Source of the DNA: Allomesorhizobium camelthorni
GTDB lineage: Bacteria; Pseudomonadota; Alphaproteobacteria; Rhizobiales; Rhizobiaceae
DNA length: 64,000 bases
Direction: 5' to 3'
Assembly: GCF_011045125.1 (NCBI RefSeq)
Contig: NZ_JAAKZF010000002.1
Location: 186,001 to 250,000 of the forward strand
Both the position numbers and the translations under genes were made by a program. The notes beneath the pieces were generated by a model. It saw only the letters and a list, made by a program, of their open reading frames with translations. It made no database searches and was not told the DNA's origin. Within the stretch, counting starts at the first letter, position 1. Every line of letters starts with the position of its first letter. This document shows positions 9,227 through 17,851 of the stretch, piece by piece.

Positions 9227-9658
9227 ATGGCCAAGAAGCCGGAATCCGAATCCTTCATGGATATGTTCAGCAATTTCGGCCGCGACCTGAAGATGCCGAG
9301 TGTTGATGTCGAGGCCATCCTCAACCACCATCGCAAAAATCTCGAGGCGCTGCAGAAATCGGCTTCGGCCTCGGCGTCGGGCGCGCAAAACCTGATGGCC
9401 AAGCAGCGCCAGATCCTGCAGGACACGATGAGCGAGATCACCGACATGGCGCAGAGCTACCGTGCGCCCGGCAATCCGCAGGAGATGATGACCAAGCAGG
9501 CCGAATTCGCCCGGCGTTCCTTCGAGACCGCCGTCAAGAACGCCAGCGAAGCCGCTGAAATCATCAAGAAATCCGGAACCGAATCGGTCGAGATACTGCG
9601 CGAGCGTATCCGCGAGACGATGGAAGAGATCCGCCAGGGCTACGAGAAGAACAGGTAG
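9227..9658 (+). CDS. Phasin family protein
   Basis: A 143-residue, largely helical protein with the phasin-type segment SFETAVKNASEAAEIIKKSG near the C-terminus. Phasins coat polyhydroxyalkanoate granules; some family members have other roles. The ATG at 9227 follows GGGAGAG; the open frame continues upstream into the DUF445 gene but lacks a ribosome site there. No other PHA gene is nearby, so a granule role rests on the family alone. Confidence 0.75.
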   Translation: MAKKPESESFMDMFSNFGRDLKMPSVDVEAILNHHRKNLEALQKSASASASGAQNLMAKQRQILQDTMSEITDMAQSYRAPGNPQEMMTKQAEFARRSFETAVKNASEAAEIIKKSGTESVEILRERIRETMEEIRQGYEKNR

Positions 9659-9756
9659 CGGCGCTCTGCAGGGACATTGCTACCGCTTCGGCGAGCGGAC
9701 GGTGCGCGACAGACAGGGATCTAGGTTTCTGGCACGGATGGAGCCGAGGCTCCGCT

Positions 9757-10437
9757 TCAGGTCGCCTGTTCCAGTTCCCCGCGGGCCTTGGCCGCCGCCA
9801 CCTGCCTGATCGCGTCGACGAGGGTGTCGGCATCCTGTGCGCCCATGACCGCATACCTGCCTTCAAGCAGGAAGCAGGGAACGCCGGTTATGCCCATCCG
9901 GGAGGCCGTCGCAACTTCCGTCGCCACCGCGTCGCGGTCCGCGTCGGTCGGGAGGAGCGTCTCGACAACGGCTGCATCCATGCCTACTTCACGCGCGGCC
10001 TCGATCAGCACGGCATGATCGCCGACATTGGCGCCTTCTTCGAAATAGAGCTGGAATAGCCGCTTCGCCAAACGGTCCTGCAAATCGCCGCCGGCAGCAG
10101 CTGCCCAGCGCAGCACGCGGTGAGCATCGAGCGTGTTGGGCGAAACCTTGATCGCTCCGAAATCGAAGGCGATGCCTTCTTCGGCGCCCAGAGGTTCGAT
10201 GCGAGCGTGGATCTCGCGCAGCCGCTCTTCGCTGCCGAATTTCGCCAGCATATAGGCCTTGCGGTCCTTGCCTTCGGGCGGAATGGTCGGGTCGAGCTGA
10301 TAGGGTCGCCAGCGCACGTCGACATCAATTTCGGGAACCGCTTCCAGCGCCCGGCCGAGCCGCTTCTGGCCGATGAAGCACCAGGGGCAGACGACATCGG
10401 ACACAACATCTATGGTGATCGCGGGGCGTTCGGTCAT
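9757..10437 (-). CDS. DsbA family oxidoreductase (FrnE-like)
   Basis: A 226-residue thioredoxin-fold protein with the redox motif C17-P-W-C20 right after the first strand. No signal peptide is seen, so it is cytoplasmic, like FrnE and 2-hydroxychromene-2-carboxylate isomerase relatives. The ending GITGVPCFLLEGRYAVMGAQ holds the cis-proline region (GVP) expected of the fold. Its substrate is unknown. It lies 21 nt after the solute-binding protein gene on the same strand, but a functional link is not evident. Confidence 0.85.
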   Translation of the reverse strand: MTERPAITIDVVSDVVCPWCFIGQKRLGRALEAVPEIDVDVRWRPYQLDPTIPPEGKDRKAYMLAKFGSEERLREIHARIEPLGAEEGIAFDFGAIKVSPNTLDAHRVLRWAAAAGGDLQDRLAKRLFQLYFEEGANVGDHAVLIEAAREVGMDAAVVETLLPTDADRDAVATEVATASRMGITGVPCFLLEGRYAVMGAQDADTLVDAIRQVAAAKARGELEQAT

Positions 10438-10458
10438 AGGGCTTTCCTTTGCGCTGGA

Positions 10459-12294
10459 CTATTCGGGCTTTCGCCACCAGGTCGGAAGTTGGAAACCGAA
10501 TATAGGCGTCTTGTCCGGATGCGCCAGATAAGCCCAGTAGGCGACGGACTGTTCGGTATTGTGCTGCATCGGAACCATGTAGGCGCCGGATATCAGCAGA
10601 CGGTCGAGCGTGCGCACCGCGGCGACGTAGTCTTCCTTGTCGCGGGCGTTGAGCATCGCGTCGATCATGGTGTCTATTGCCGGATCGGCAACACCGGCCA
10701 AATTGAAAGAGCCTTCCGCATCACGGGCTTCCGAACCCCAGCGGCCGATCAGTTCGATCCCTGGCGACAGCGTGCCGGAAAAACCGGTCGAGCCGATCAC
10801 CACTTCGAAGTCGAAGCGCTGCTTGCGCTGCTGGATCTGTGCGTCGTCGACGCTGCGGATGGAAACCGCGATGCCCAGTTTCTGCAGCGTGCGCTGGTAG
10901 ATCGAGGCGAGGCGCTCTTCGCTCTGTGAGGCAGTCAGTATCTCGAAGCCGAAAGGCTGGCCGTCAGGCCCGATCAAGGCGCCGCCGTTCATTGCGAAGC
11001 CGGCGCTTTTCAGGAGATCGAGCGCCGACTTGAGGACGGTGCGGTCGCGGCCCGAACCGTCCGTCACCGCCGGCCGCCAGGTGCCGTCCATTACTTCGGG
11101 AAGCACCGAGCCGGGGAAGGGCGCCAGCAGCGTCTTCTCCTTCTCGCTGGCCGGCCGGCCCAGTGCTGACAGTTCGGAATTCTGCCAGTAGCTCGCGGTG
11201 CGCTCGAACTTGCCGTCGAATATATTCTTGTTGGCCCATTCGAAATCGTAGAGCATCGCAAGCGCGCGCCTCACTTTGGAGTCGGCGAATTTTGGCAGCC
11301 GCGTGTTGAACAGGAAGCCGGTGACGACCGGCGGCAGCTTCCGCTCGAAGGTTTCGACGACCACGTCGCCGGCCTTGAATGCGGGAAAATCGAAATCGCG
11401 CGCGACCTGGTTTGGATCGAGGCCCGTATAAATCGGCCCGGCATAGGCCGAGCATATGCCCTTCTTGAAGGCCTCGAACTGAGAATTGGCGTTCAGGAAA
11501 TATTCGATGGTGATGCGGTCGTAATTGTCGAAACCGCGCTTGGCGGGAAGGTCCTTGCCCCAATAGTTGGGGTTTCGCTCGAAAATTATGCGCTCGCCGG
11601 GCTCGACTTCGGTGATCCTGTAGGGGCCGCTGCCGGTCACCGGCTTCAGCGTCGTCTGGTCGAACGTTTCCTTGTCGAAGGCATGCTTCGGCAGGATCGG
11701 CGTCATGGCGATGATCAGCGGAAATTCGCGATCTGCATGCTCGTTGAAGGTGAAGCGGACCGAGTGCTCGCCGGTCTTTTCCAGCTTGGCGACCTTGGCC
11801 ATGCGGTCGCTGTAGGGCGGGCGGCCTTTCTCGGTATAGACCTCGTAGGTGAACAGCACGTCCTCCGGCGTGACCGGCTTGCCGTCCGACCATTTCGCAT
11901 TCGGATTGAGGTTGAACTCGACGGTCTTGCGGTCCGGCGTGATGTCGATCGTTTCGGCGAGCAGGCCATAGAGCGAAAACGCTTCGTCGGCATTGCGCGT
12001 CATCAGCGATTCGAACACCAGATTGCCGAATATGGTGTCGATCACGCCGCGCGCCGTCGTGCGCAGACTCTTGACGATGAACGGGTTCAGATTGTCGAAG
12101 CTTCCAATCACGCAATAGGTGATGCTGCCGCCCTTCGGCGCGTCCGGATTGACGTAGGAGAAGTGCCGGTAGTCCGGCGGCAGTGCCGGTTCGCCCTGCA
12201 TGGCGATCGCGTGCCGCGGCTCCGCATTCGCCGTCCCGCTTATGAACGGCGACAAGGCCATTGCGGCGCAAAGGACAAGAAAAAGGCGGCGCAT
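10459..12294 (-). CDS. Extracellular solute-binding protein family 5 (oligopeptide/YejA type)
   Basis: A 611-residue exported protein with a signal peptide (residues 1-24, ending ANA) and the family-5 hallmark around KWSDGKPVTPEDVLFTYE. Length and the start of the mature part (HAIAMQGEPALPPDYRHFSYVNPDAPKGG, quoted in part) are like YejA-type peptide binding proteins. No permease or ATPase genes are adjacent, so it would need a transporter encoded elsewhere. Confidence 0.87.
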   Translation of the reverse strand: MRRLFLVLCAAMALSPFISGTANAEPRHAIAMQGEPALPPDYRHFSYVNPDAPKGGSITYCVIGSFDNLNPFIVKSLRTTARGVIDTIFGNLVFESLMTRNADEAFSLYGLLAETIDITPDRKTVEFNLNPNAKWSDGKPVTPEDVLFTYEVYTEKGRPPYSDRMAKVAKLEKTGEHSVRFTFNEHADREFPLIIAMTPILPKHAFDKETFDQTTLKPVTGSGPYRITEVEPGERIIFERNPNYWGKDLPAKRGFDNYDRITIEYFLNANSQFEAFKKGICSAYAGPIYTGLDPNQVARDFDFPAFKAGDVVVETFERKLPPVVTGFLFNTRLPKFADSKVRRALAMLYDFEWANKNIFDGKFERTASYWQNSELSALGRPASEKEKTLLAPFPGSVLPEVMDGTWRPAVTDGSGRDRTVLKSALDLLKSAGFAMNGGALIGPDGQPFGFEILTASQSEERLASIYQRTLQKLGIAVSIRSVDDAQIQQRKQRFDFEVVIGSTGFSGTLSPGIELIGRWGSEARDAEGSFNLAGVADPAIDTMIDAMLNARDKEDYVAAVRTLDRLLISGAYMVPMQHNTEQSVAYWAYLAHPDKTPIFGFQLPTWWRKPE

Positions 12295-12531
12295 TAGAAC
12301 GTCCTGTCGTCAATTCTTCGGATGATTCGAGTTTCAGCCTATCACGATGGCGCCATTGTGAGATAAGGCGGGCGTGAAGCCAAATAATCCAAAGCGGCGT
12401 CTGGATTCATGTTGCCGCGCGGTGTAACACGCCCGCGACAGTCATGCTGTTGCCTTATTTGGCCAACAGGTACGCGGTGACTTTCGGCTGAAAGCGGCCG
12501 ATCCGAGATCTTTTGAGAGGATATCGACAAG

Positions 12532-13161
12532 ATGACGAGCCTGAAAACCGACTTTTCCCGCCTTTCGGTCTTGGCCGCAGGCGTGGTCGGGCTGCTCGCC
12601 GCCGGTCTTTCGCCGGCCGCGGCTCAACAGCAGCCGCAGATTCCGCAGGGCTGGTTCAAGGCCTGCTCCAAGCAGCAGGACGTGGACATCTGCAATGTAC
12701 AGAACATCACCACCGCAGCCAGCGGTCAGCTCGTCACCGGCATCAGCTTGATAGAACTCAAGGGCAAGATCAACCGCAAGGTGTTTCAGGTCACGGTCCC
12801 GACCGGCCGCCTCGTGCCTCCCGGCATCGGCCTTCAGATCGATGGCGGCAAGGCGCAGAAGCTCGATTACGTGATCTGCTTCCCGGACCGTTGCGTGGCC
12901 GAAGTGGCGCTTTCCGACCAGATCGTATCGTCCTTCAAGAAGGGCCAGGAACTGACCCTCACTTCAGTCAATTTCCAGAACCAGCCGAACCCGGTCAAGG
13001 TTTCGCTGAAGGGCTTCACCGGCGCCTTCGACGGCCCGCCGCTGCAGCAGGCCGATATCGAGGACCGGCAGAAGAAGCTTCAGGAATTCGTCAACAAGAA
13101 TAATGAGGACTTCGCCAAGAAGCTCAAGGAAGAGCAGGACAAGGCGAAGGCGGCCAACTGA
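12532..13161 (+). CDS. Invasion-associated locus B (IalB) family protein
   Basis: A 209-residue exported protein with a signal peptide ending SPAAAQ at about residue 32. The mature domain has the paired cysteines of the IalB family (WFKACSKQQDVDICN and CFPDRC). A charged lysine-rich C-terminal tail follows. IalB was named in Bartonella; in free-living rhizobia the family has no settled function. GAGAGGA precedes the start and an intrinsic terminator follows the gene. Confidence 0.85.
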   Translation: MTSLKTDFSRLSVLAAGVVGLLAAGLSPAAAQQQPQIPQGWFKACSKQQDVDICNVQNITTAASGQLVTGISLIELKGKINRKVFQVTVPTGRLVPPGIGLQIDGGKAQKLDYVICFPDRCVAEVALSDQIVSSFKKGQELTLTSVNFQNQPNPVKVSLKGFTGAFDGPPLQQADIEDRQKKLQEFVNKNNEDFAKKLKEEQDKAKAAN

Positions 13162-13180
13162 CCGCATCCAGCAAGACACG

Positions 13181-13210
13181 AAAAAAGCGGGGTTTCGGCC
13201 CCGCTTTTTT
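13181..13210 (+). terminator. Intrinsic terminator after the IalB gene
   Basis: A strong GC-rich stem, AGCGGGG pairing with CCCCGCT around a short TTTCGG-type loop, is followed by six T. A run of A on the other side makes it able to serve convergent hspQ too. Confidence 0.85.
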
Positions 13211-13227
13211 GTGCCCGCGATGGCGGC

Positions 13228-13551
13228 CTAATGGCTTAGATGGCTCTTCGGCCGGTATCGGCCGTCGGCGGTCTTGTCAAAGATCTCGCCAATTTGCGGA
13301 TGCCGCACCGGTTCGCCGGATTGGTCCTCAAGCAGGTTCTGCTCCGAGACATAGGCAATGTACTCGGTCTCAGCGTTTTCGGCGAGCAGGTGGTAGAATG
13401 GTTGGTCCTTGCGCGGCCGCACCTCGGCCGGGATTGCTTCGTACCACTCTTCCGTATTGGCGAATTGAGGATCGACATCGTAGATCACGCCGCGGAACGG
13501 AAACAGCCGATGCCGCACCACCTGGCCAATCGCGAATTTAGCTGTCTTCAT
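13228..13551 (-). CDS. hspQ: Heat shock protein HspQ
   Basis: A 107-residue protein, matching the usual HspQ length, with the conserved KFAIGQVVRHRLFPFRGVIYDVDP start and a PFYHLLAE motif. HspQ (YccV/hemimethylated DNA-binding domain) binds the origin-proximal DNA protein DnaA in E. coli and acts as a specificity enhancer of Lon protease. The ATG at 13551 follows GGAAGAA; the frame remains open upstream but shows no family similarity there. Confidence 0.88.
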   Translation of the reverse strand: MKTAKFAIGQVVRHRLFPFRGVIYDVDPQFANTEEWYEAIPAEVRPRKDQPFYHLLAENAETEYIAYVSEQNLLEDQSGEPVRHPQIGEIFDKTADGRYRPKSHLSH

Positions 13552-13676
13552 TTCTTCCACGTGAAAGTCTTTTCCGCCTATGTGGCGCAGGGCCGCGTCA
13601 AATTCAACCTTATACGCCCTTGACGCGTTGAGGAACAACGCGTTAGCGCGAAAGCCGGTTTCGCGGCGGGGAGCAT

Positions 13677-14639
13677 ATGTCTGACGTCATCGGGCTCGTC
13701 CTGCCGTTCTTCGGCCTGATCTTCATGGGTTTTCTGGTGGCGCGGATAACGCGCCAGCCGCTCGAAGCGCTGGGCTGGATGAACACCTTCATCATCTATG
13801 TCGCGCTGCCCGCTCTGTTTTTCCAACTGCTCGCCAAGACGCCGATCGAGAGGCTGACCGAATGGAGCTACATTTTCGGTGCGGTGTTTTCGACCTACAT
13901 GGTCTTTTCCATCATGTTCGTCGGGTCGGTGCTGCTGTCGCGCGGCGAGATCGCGCAATCCACCATCAAGGGGCTGGCGGCCGCCTACGGCAATATCGGC
14001 TATATGGGGCCGGGGCTGGCTCTCCTTGCCTTCGGTCCTGAAGCCGCGGTTCCCGTGGCGCTGATCTTCTGCTTCGAAAACATTATGCATTTCGTCATGG
14101 CGCCGTTGATGATGGCATTGTCGGGGGGCGAAAAGACGCCGCCGCTGCAACTCGCTGCCGGCGTGGCGAAGAAGATCCTGCTGCATCCGTTCATCATCGC
14201 CACCGCCGTCGGCGTGGCTGCGGCGGCGGTTGAGTTCCGGCCGCCACTGCCGATCGAGCGCTTTCTCGAATATCTGTCCAGCGCCGCCGCGCCCTGCGCG
14301 CTGTTCGCCATGGGCGTGACGCTGGCGCTACGGCCGCTCAAGCGCGTGCCCAGGGAACTCGCGCCAATCGCGGCGCTCAAGCTGATCGTGCATCCGCTGA
14401 TCTGCTACGTCGTCTTGAGCTGGGTGGGCAATTTCTCCGAAATATGGGTGTTTTCCGCTGTGCTCTTGGCGGGGCTGCCCACGGCGACCAACGTCTTCGT
14501 CATTGCCCAGCAATATGGCGTCTGGGTGGAGCGGGCCTCGGCAAGCGTGCTTATCACCACCTGCCTTTCTGTCGGCACGGTGACAGCGCTTCTCTACGCG
14601 ATCACCACCGGCATGTTGCCGCCCGACCTATTCCCTTGA
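13677..14639 (+). CDS. AEC family transporter
   Basis: A 320-residue, ten-helix membrane protein of the auxin efflux carrier (AEC) family, with a GMTPLM-like C-terminal half that includes ALFAMGVTLALRP and GLPTATNVFVIAQQYG. Bacterial members export or import small carboxylic acids; the substrate cannot be read from sequence. Its 3' end overlaps the convergent UbiH-like gene by 12 nt. Confidence 0.85.
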   Translation: MSDVIGLVLPFFGLIFMGFLVARITRQPLEALGWMNTFIIYVALPALFFQLLAKTPIERLTEWSYIFGAVFSTYMVFSIMFVGSVLLSRGEIAQSTIKGLAAAYGNIGYMGPGLALLAFGPEAAVPVALIFCFENIMHFVMAPLMMALSGGEKTPPLQLAAGVAKKILLHPFIIATAVGVAAAAVEFRPPLPIERFLEYLSSAAAPCALFAMGVTLALRPLKRVPRELAPIAALKLIVHPLICYVVLSWVGNFSEIWVFSAVLLAGLPTATNVFVIAQQYGVWVERASASVLITTCLSVGTVTALLYAITTGMLPPDLFP

Positions 14640-15821
14640 GAAAATCGATGAGAAGCCGCTGCCCGGCCTGAGACCCTCGCGCATGAAGAATGCCCGCAGC
14701 GGCGCGAAGGAGCCGAGCACTCCGAGGCCTGCGCTACGCATCAGTTGTGCCGGCAGCATGTTCGACAGCAGCGAGCGGTTCAGCAGGCTGACCGCACCGG
14801 TACGCGCCAATATATCGGGCCGGCGCCTGGCATCATAGGCGGCAAGCGCTGCCGGCGAACCCGGATCGGTGCGGTTTTCCGCTGCAATCGCAACCAGTTG
14901 CTCGACGTCCCTGATACCGAGATTCAAGCCTTGCGCGCCGATGGGCGGGAAAACATGGGCGGCCTCGCCGACGAGCGCGACCCGGTTCTGAGCAAACCGC
15001 GCGGGCGTCGCCGCCGACAGCGGATAGATTTGCCGGCCGGGCTTCACCCGGACGCGGCCGAGCATCGACTGCATGCGCTCCTCGACCCTGGCGGAAAGAG
15101 CGTCGTCGTCAAGGGCGGCGAGTTCCTCGGCCGTTTCGGGCGCGACCACCCAGACCAGGCTCGAACGGTCGCCCGGCAGCGGCACCTGCGTGAACGGCCC
15201 GGTTTCAGTGTGGAATTCGGTCGAGATGAAGCCGTGCGGCCGGGCATGCGCGAAATTGATGACCAGCGCGGCTTGGCGGTAGGCCCGCGTCGAGGTTGAG
15301 ATGCCGGCAGCCTGCCTGGCATGCGACATGCGCCCGTCGGCAGCAACCGCAAGCGTGCCGGACACTTCGTCGCCGCCGGCCAGAACCGCCGTGATCCGGT
15401 CCGTTCCGACTGCCCAGCTTGCGACCAGTATCCGCCGCCACTCGATGCGGGGATGCGACGCCACGGCACGTTCCAGCGCCGCGTTCAGGTCCCGGTTGGG
15501 CACGTTCAGCCCGAAGAATTCTTCCCCGATCTCGCTGGCATGGAAGGTGACCACGGGACTGCGGATCAGCCGGTTCGTCGCGTCGACGATGCGCATGATG
15601 CGTAGTGGCGCCGCTTTCGCCTTGATCGCTTCGGCAACGCCGAGCGTATCAAGAAAGCTGAGCGCCGGAGCCATCAGCGCCGTGGTGCGGCCGTCATTCC
15701 GGCCTACTTCGGGACCTGCCAGGATTACTGGGTAGCCGGCATGCGCCAGTCCGAGGGCTGCTATCAACCCAGCCGGCCCGGTTCCCGCAACGATCACGTT
15801 CTGTGGATTATCCTGATCCAA
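14628..15821 (-). CDS. UbiH/UbiF/COQ6 family FAD-dependent monooxygenase
   Basis: A 397-residue flavoprotein. The N-terminal dinucleotide-binding motif is GTGPAGLIAALGLAHAG (residues ~12-28), and the second FAD motif is VALVGEAAHVFPPIGAQGLNLGIRD (quoted in part) near residue 280, with GEAAH replacing the common GDAAH. The family hydroxylates the ubiquinone ring; which carbon cannot be said. It overlaps convergently with the AEC gene. Confidence 0.87.
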   Translation of the reverse strand: MDQDNPQNVIVAGTGPAGLIAALGLAHAGYPVILAGPEVGRNDGRTTALMAPALSFLDTLGVAEAIKAKAAPLRIMRIVDATNRLIRSPVVTFHASEIGEEFFGLNVPNRDLNAALERAVASHPRIEWRRILVASWAVGTDRITAVLAGGDEVSGTLAVAADGRMSHARQAAGISTSTRAYRQAALVINFAHARPHGFISTEFHTETGPFTQVPLPGDRSSLVWVVAPETAEELAALDDDALSARVEERMQSMLGRVRVKPGRQIYPLSAATPARFAQNRVALVGEAAHVFPPIGAQGLNLGIRDVEQLVAIAAENRTDPGSPAALAAYDARRRPDILARTGAVSLLNRSLLSNMLPAQLMRSAGLGVLGSFAPLRAFFMREGLRPGSGFSSIFSRE

Positions 15822-15976
15822 GGCTGCTTCCGGACGCTCGATGGCTTCGATGAGGGTATAGGCAGCCGGCGCGCTCGGAGCAACGTGGCGATTCAGCCCA
15901 TCGACGGCGGGCGCAATAGCGCTTGTACGCTCGACAAGGCTGCGATTAAGGTCGGGCTGACGGAAGAGGACAATTC

Positions 15977-16765
15977 ATGGCGGACAGCCCGCATGTCGGT
16001 CGCACCAAACGCAGGCAGGTCACCTGGCCGCAGGCGAAGGCCTTTTCGGTTCATCTGCTGACCGCCTCGGGATCGTTCCTGGCCTTTTTGTCGCTTGTGG
16101 CGGCCAGCGAAGAGCGCTGGACGGCGATGTTCTGGTGGCTCGGCCTGGCGCTGTTCGTGGATGGCATAGACGGCCCGATCGCGCGCAAGCTCGAAGTCAA
16201 GGAAATCCTTCCGACCTGGTCGGGCGAGCTTCTCGACAACATCATCGATTACGTCACCTACGTCCTCATCCCGGCTTTCGCGCTCTACCAGTTCGGGCTG
16301 ATGGGCGAGGGGCTCTCCTTCCTGTCGGCAGCGATCATCGTGGTTTCGAGCGCGATCTATTATGCCGACACCGGCATGAAGACGAAGGAGAACTTCTTCA
16401 AGGGATTCCCGGTGGTATGGAACATGGTGGTGTTCACGCTGTTCGTCACCGAGCCGGGCCAGTGGCTGTCCTTCGCCGTTGTCGTCTTCGCCGGCATCCT
16501 GACATTCGTGCCGGTCTACTTCCTGCACCCTGTCCGCGTAAGACGGCTGCGGCCGCTCAACCTGACGGTCACGCTATTGTGGTGCGCCTTCGGCGCGCTT
16601 GCGCTTGCGCAGTCGGCGCTCGCCACCTTCTATGACAGGATCGGTGTGCTTTCGGCGAATGTCGGCCTTTTCACCAAGATCGGCATCGCCTCGACCGGCA
16701 TCTACCTGTTCTTCATCGGCGGCGTGATGCAGTTGTTTCCCAATCTAGGCGCCAGGAAAGTCTGA
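15977..16765 (+). CDS. pcs: Phosphatidylcholine synthase Pcs
   Basis: A 262-residue membrane enzyme of the CDP-alcohol phosphatidyltransferase family. The catalytic motif is D62-G-I-D65-G-P-I-A-R70, then after 12 residues G83-x3-D87-x3-D91. The 12-residue gap, instead of the usual 8, is diagnostic for Pcs, which condenses choline with CDP-diacylglycerol. About eight hydrophobic segments place it in the inner membrane. PC is abundant in rhizobial membranes. The quinone reductase gene starts 1 nt after its stop. Confidence 0.93.
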   Translation: MADSPHVGRTKRRQVTWPQAKAFSVHLLTASGSFLAFLSLVAASEERWTAMFWWLGLALFVDGIDGPIARKLEVKEILPTWSGELLDNIIDYVTYVLIPAFALYQFGLMGEGLSFLSAAIIVVSSAIYYADTGMKTKENFFKGFPVVWNMVVFTLFVTEPGQWLSFAVVVFAGILTFVPVYFLHPVRVRRLRPLNLTVTLLWCAFGALALAQSALATFYDRIGVLSANVGLFTKIGIASTGIYLFFIGGVMQLFPNLGARKV

Positions 16766-16766
16766 C

Positions 16767-17744
16767 ATGTCAAAAGCAATAAAGATCCAGGCCAATGGTG
16801 GACCGGAGGTGATGGCCTATGAAGAGAACGATCCAGGCCGTCCCGGTCCGGGGCAGGTGCTCGTCCGCCATACCGCGATCGGGTTGAACTTCCTCGACGT
16901 CTATTACCGCAGCGGGGTCTATCCCGCGCCGGCGGGATTTCCACTTATCCTCGGCAACGAGGCGGCGGGCGTGGTTGTCGAGACCGGCGAAGGCGTCGAA
17001 GGGCTGAAGAATGGCGATCGCGTCGCCTATGCCGGCCCGCTCGGCGCTTATAGTGACGAGCGGGTCATCACAGCGTCGGTTCTCGTCAGGGTTCCAGACG
17101 GCGTCAGCGACGAGCAGGCGGCCGCCATGATGCTGAAGGGCATGACCGCCGAATATCTGTTGCGCAGGACATTCCCGGTGAAGCCCGGCGACACCATCCT
17201 CTACCACGCCGCGGCCGGCGGCGTCGGTCTGATCCTCGGGCAATGGGCGAAGCATCTCGGCGCAACTGTGATCGGCACGGCGAGCTCCGCCGAGAAGATC
17301 GCGCTGGCGAAGGCGCATGGCTTCGACCATGTCATCAATTATCGCGAGACCGATTTCGTCGGCGCGGTGAAGGAGATCACCGGCGGCAAGCTCTGCGATG
17401 TTGTCTACGACTCTGTCGGCAAGGACACGTTTCCGGGATCACTCGACTGCCTGAGGCCGCGCGGCCTGTTCGTCTCCTTTGGCCAGTCGTCCGGCCCGAT
17501 ACCGCCTTTCAACTTGGCGCTGCTGTCGCAGAAGGGTTCGCTGTTCGCCACCCGGCCAACGATCTTCTCCTACAATGCCAAGCGCGAAGATCTCGAAGCA
17601 TCGGCGAAGGCGCTGTTCGAGGTGGTGGCAAGCGGTGCGGTCAGGGTCGAGATCAACCAGCGCTATGCGCTTAAGGATGCTGCCAAGGCGCATGCCGATC
17701 TCGAAGCGCGCAAGACCACGGGGACAAGCATTCTCCTCCCTTGA
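16767..17744 (+). CDS. qor: Quinone oxidoreductase (zinc-independent MDR family)
   Basis: A 325-residue medium-chain dehydrogenase/reductase. It has the Qor N-terminus with GLNFLDVYYRSGVYP, the nucleotide-binding loop AAAGGVGLILGQWAK, and lacks the zinc-binding cysteines of alcohol dehydrogenases. It would reduce quinones with NADPH in the cytoplasm. It is translationally close to pcs but metabolically unrelated as far as can be seen. Confidence 0.9.
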   Translation: MSKAIKIQANGGPEVMAYEENDPGRPGPGQVLVRHTAIGLNFLDVYYRSGVYPAPAGFPLILGNEAAGVVVETGEGVEGLKNGDRVAYAGPLGAYSDERVITASVLVRVPDGVSDEQAAAMMLKGMTAEYLLRRTFPVKPGDTILYHAAAGGVGLILGQWAKHLGATVIGTASSAEKIALAKAHGFDHVINYRETDFVGAVKEITGGKLCDVVYDSVGKDTFPGSLDCLRPRGLFVSFGQSSGPIPPFNLALLSQKGSLFATRPTIFSYNAKREDLEASAKALFEVVASGAVRVEINQRYALKDAAKAHADLEARKTTGTSILLP

Positions 17745-17851
17745 GTTTTCCCCGAAATTCTTGAAGCACTTTCAAGCGGCGTCCCGCTTTGCGTTATGCA
17801 ACAGCCGCGCCTACGATGCTTTCGGGAACATAATCAAAACTGGGGAGCGTT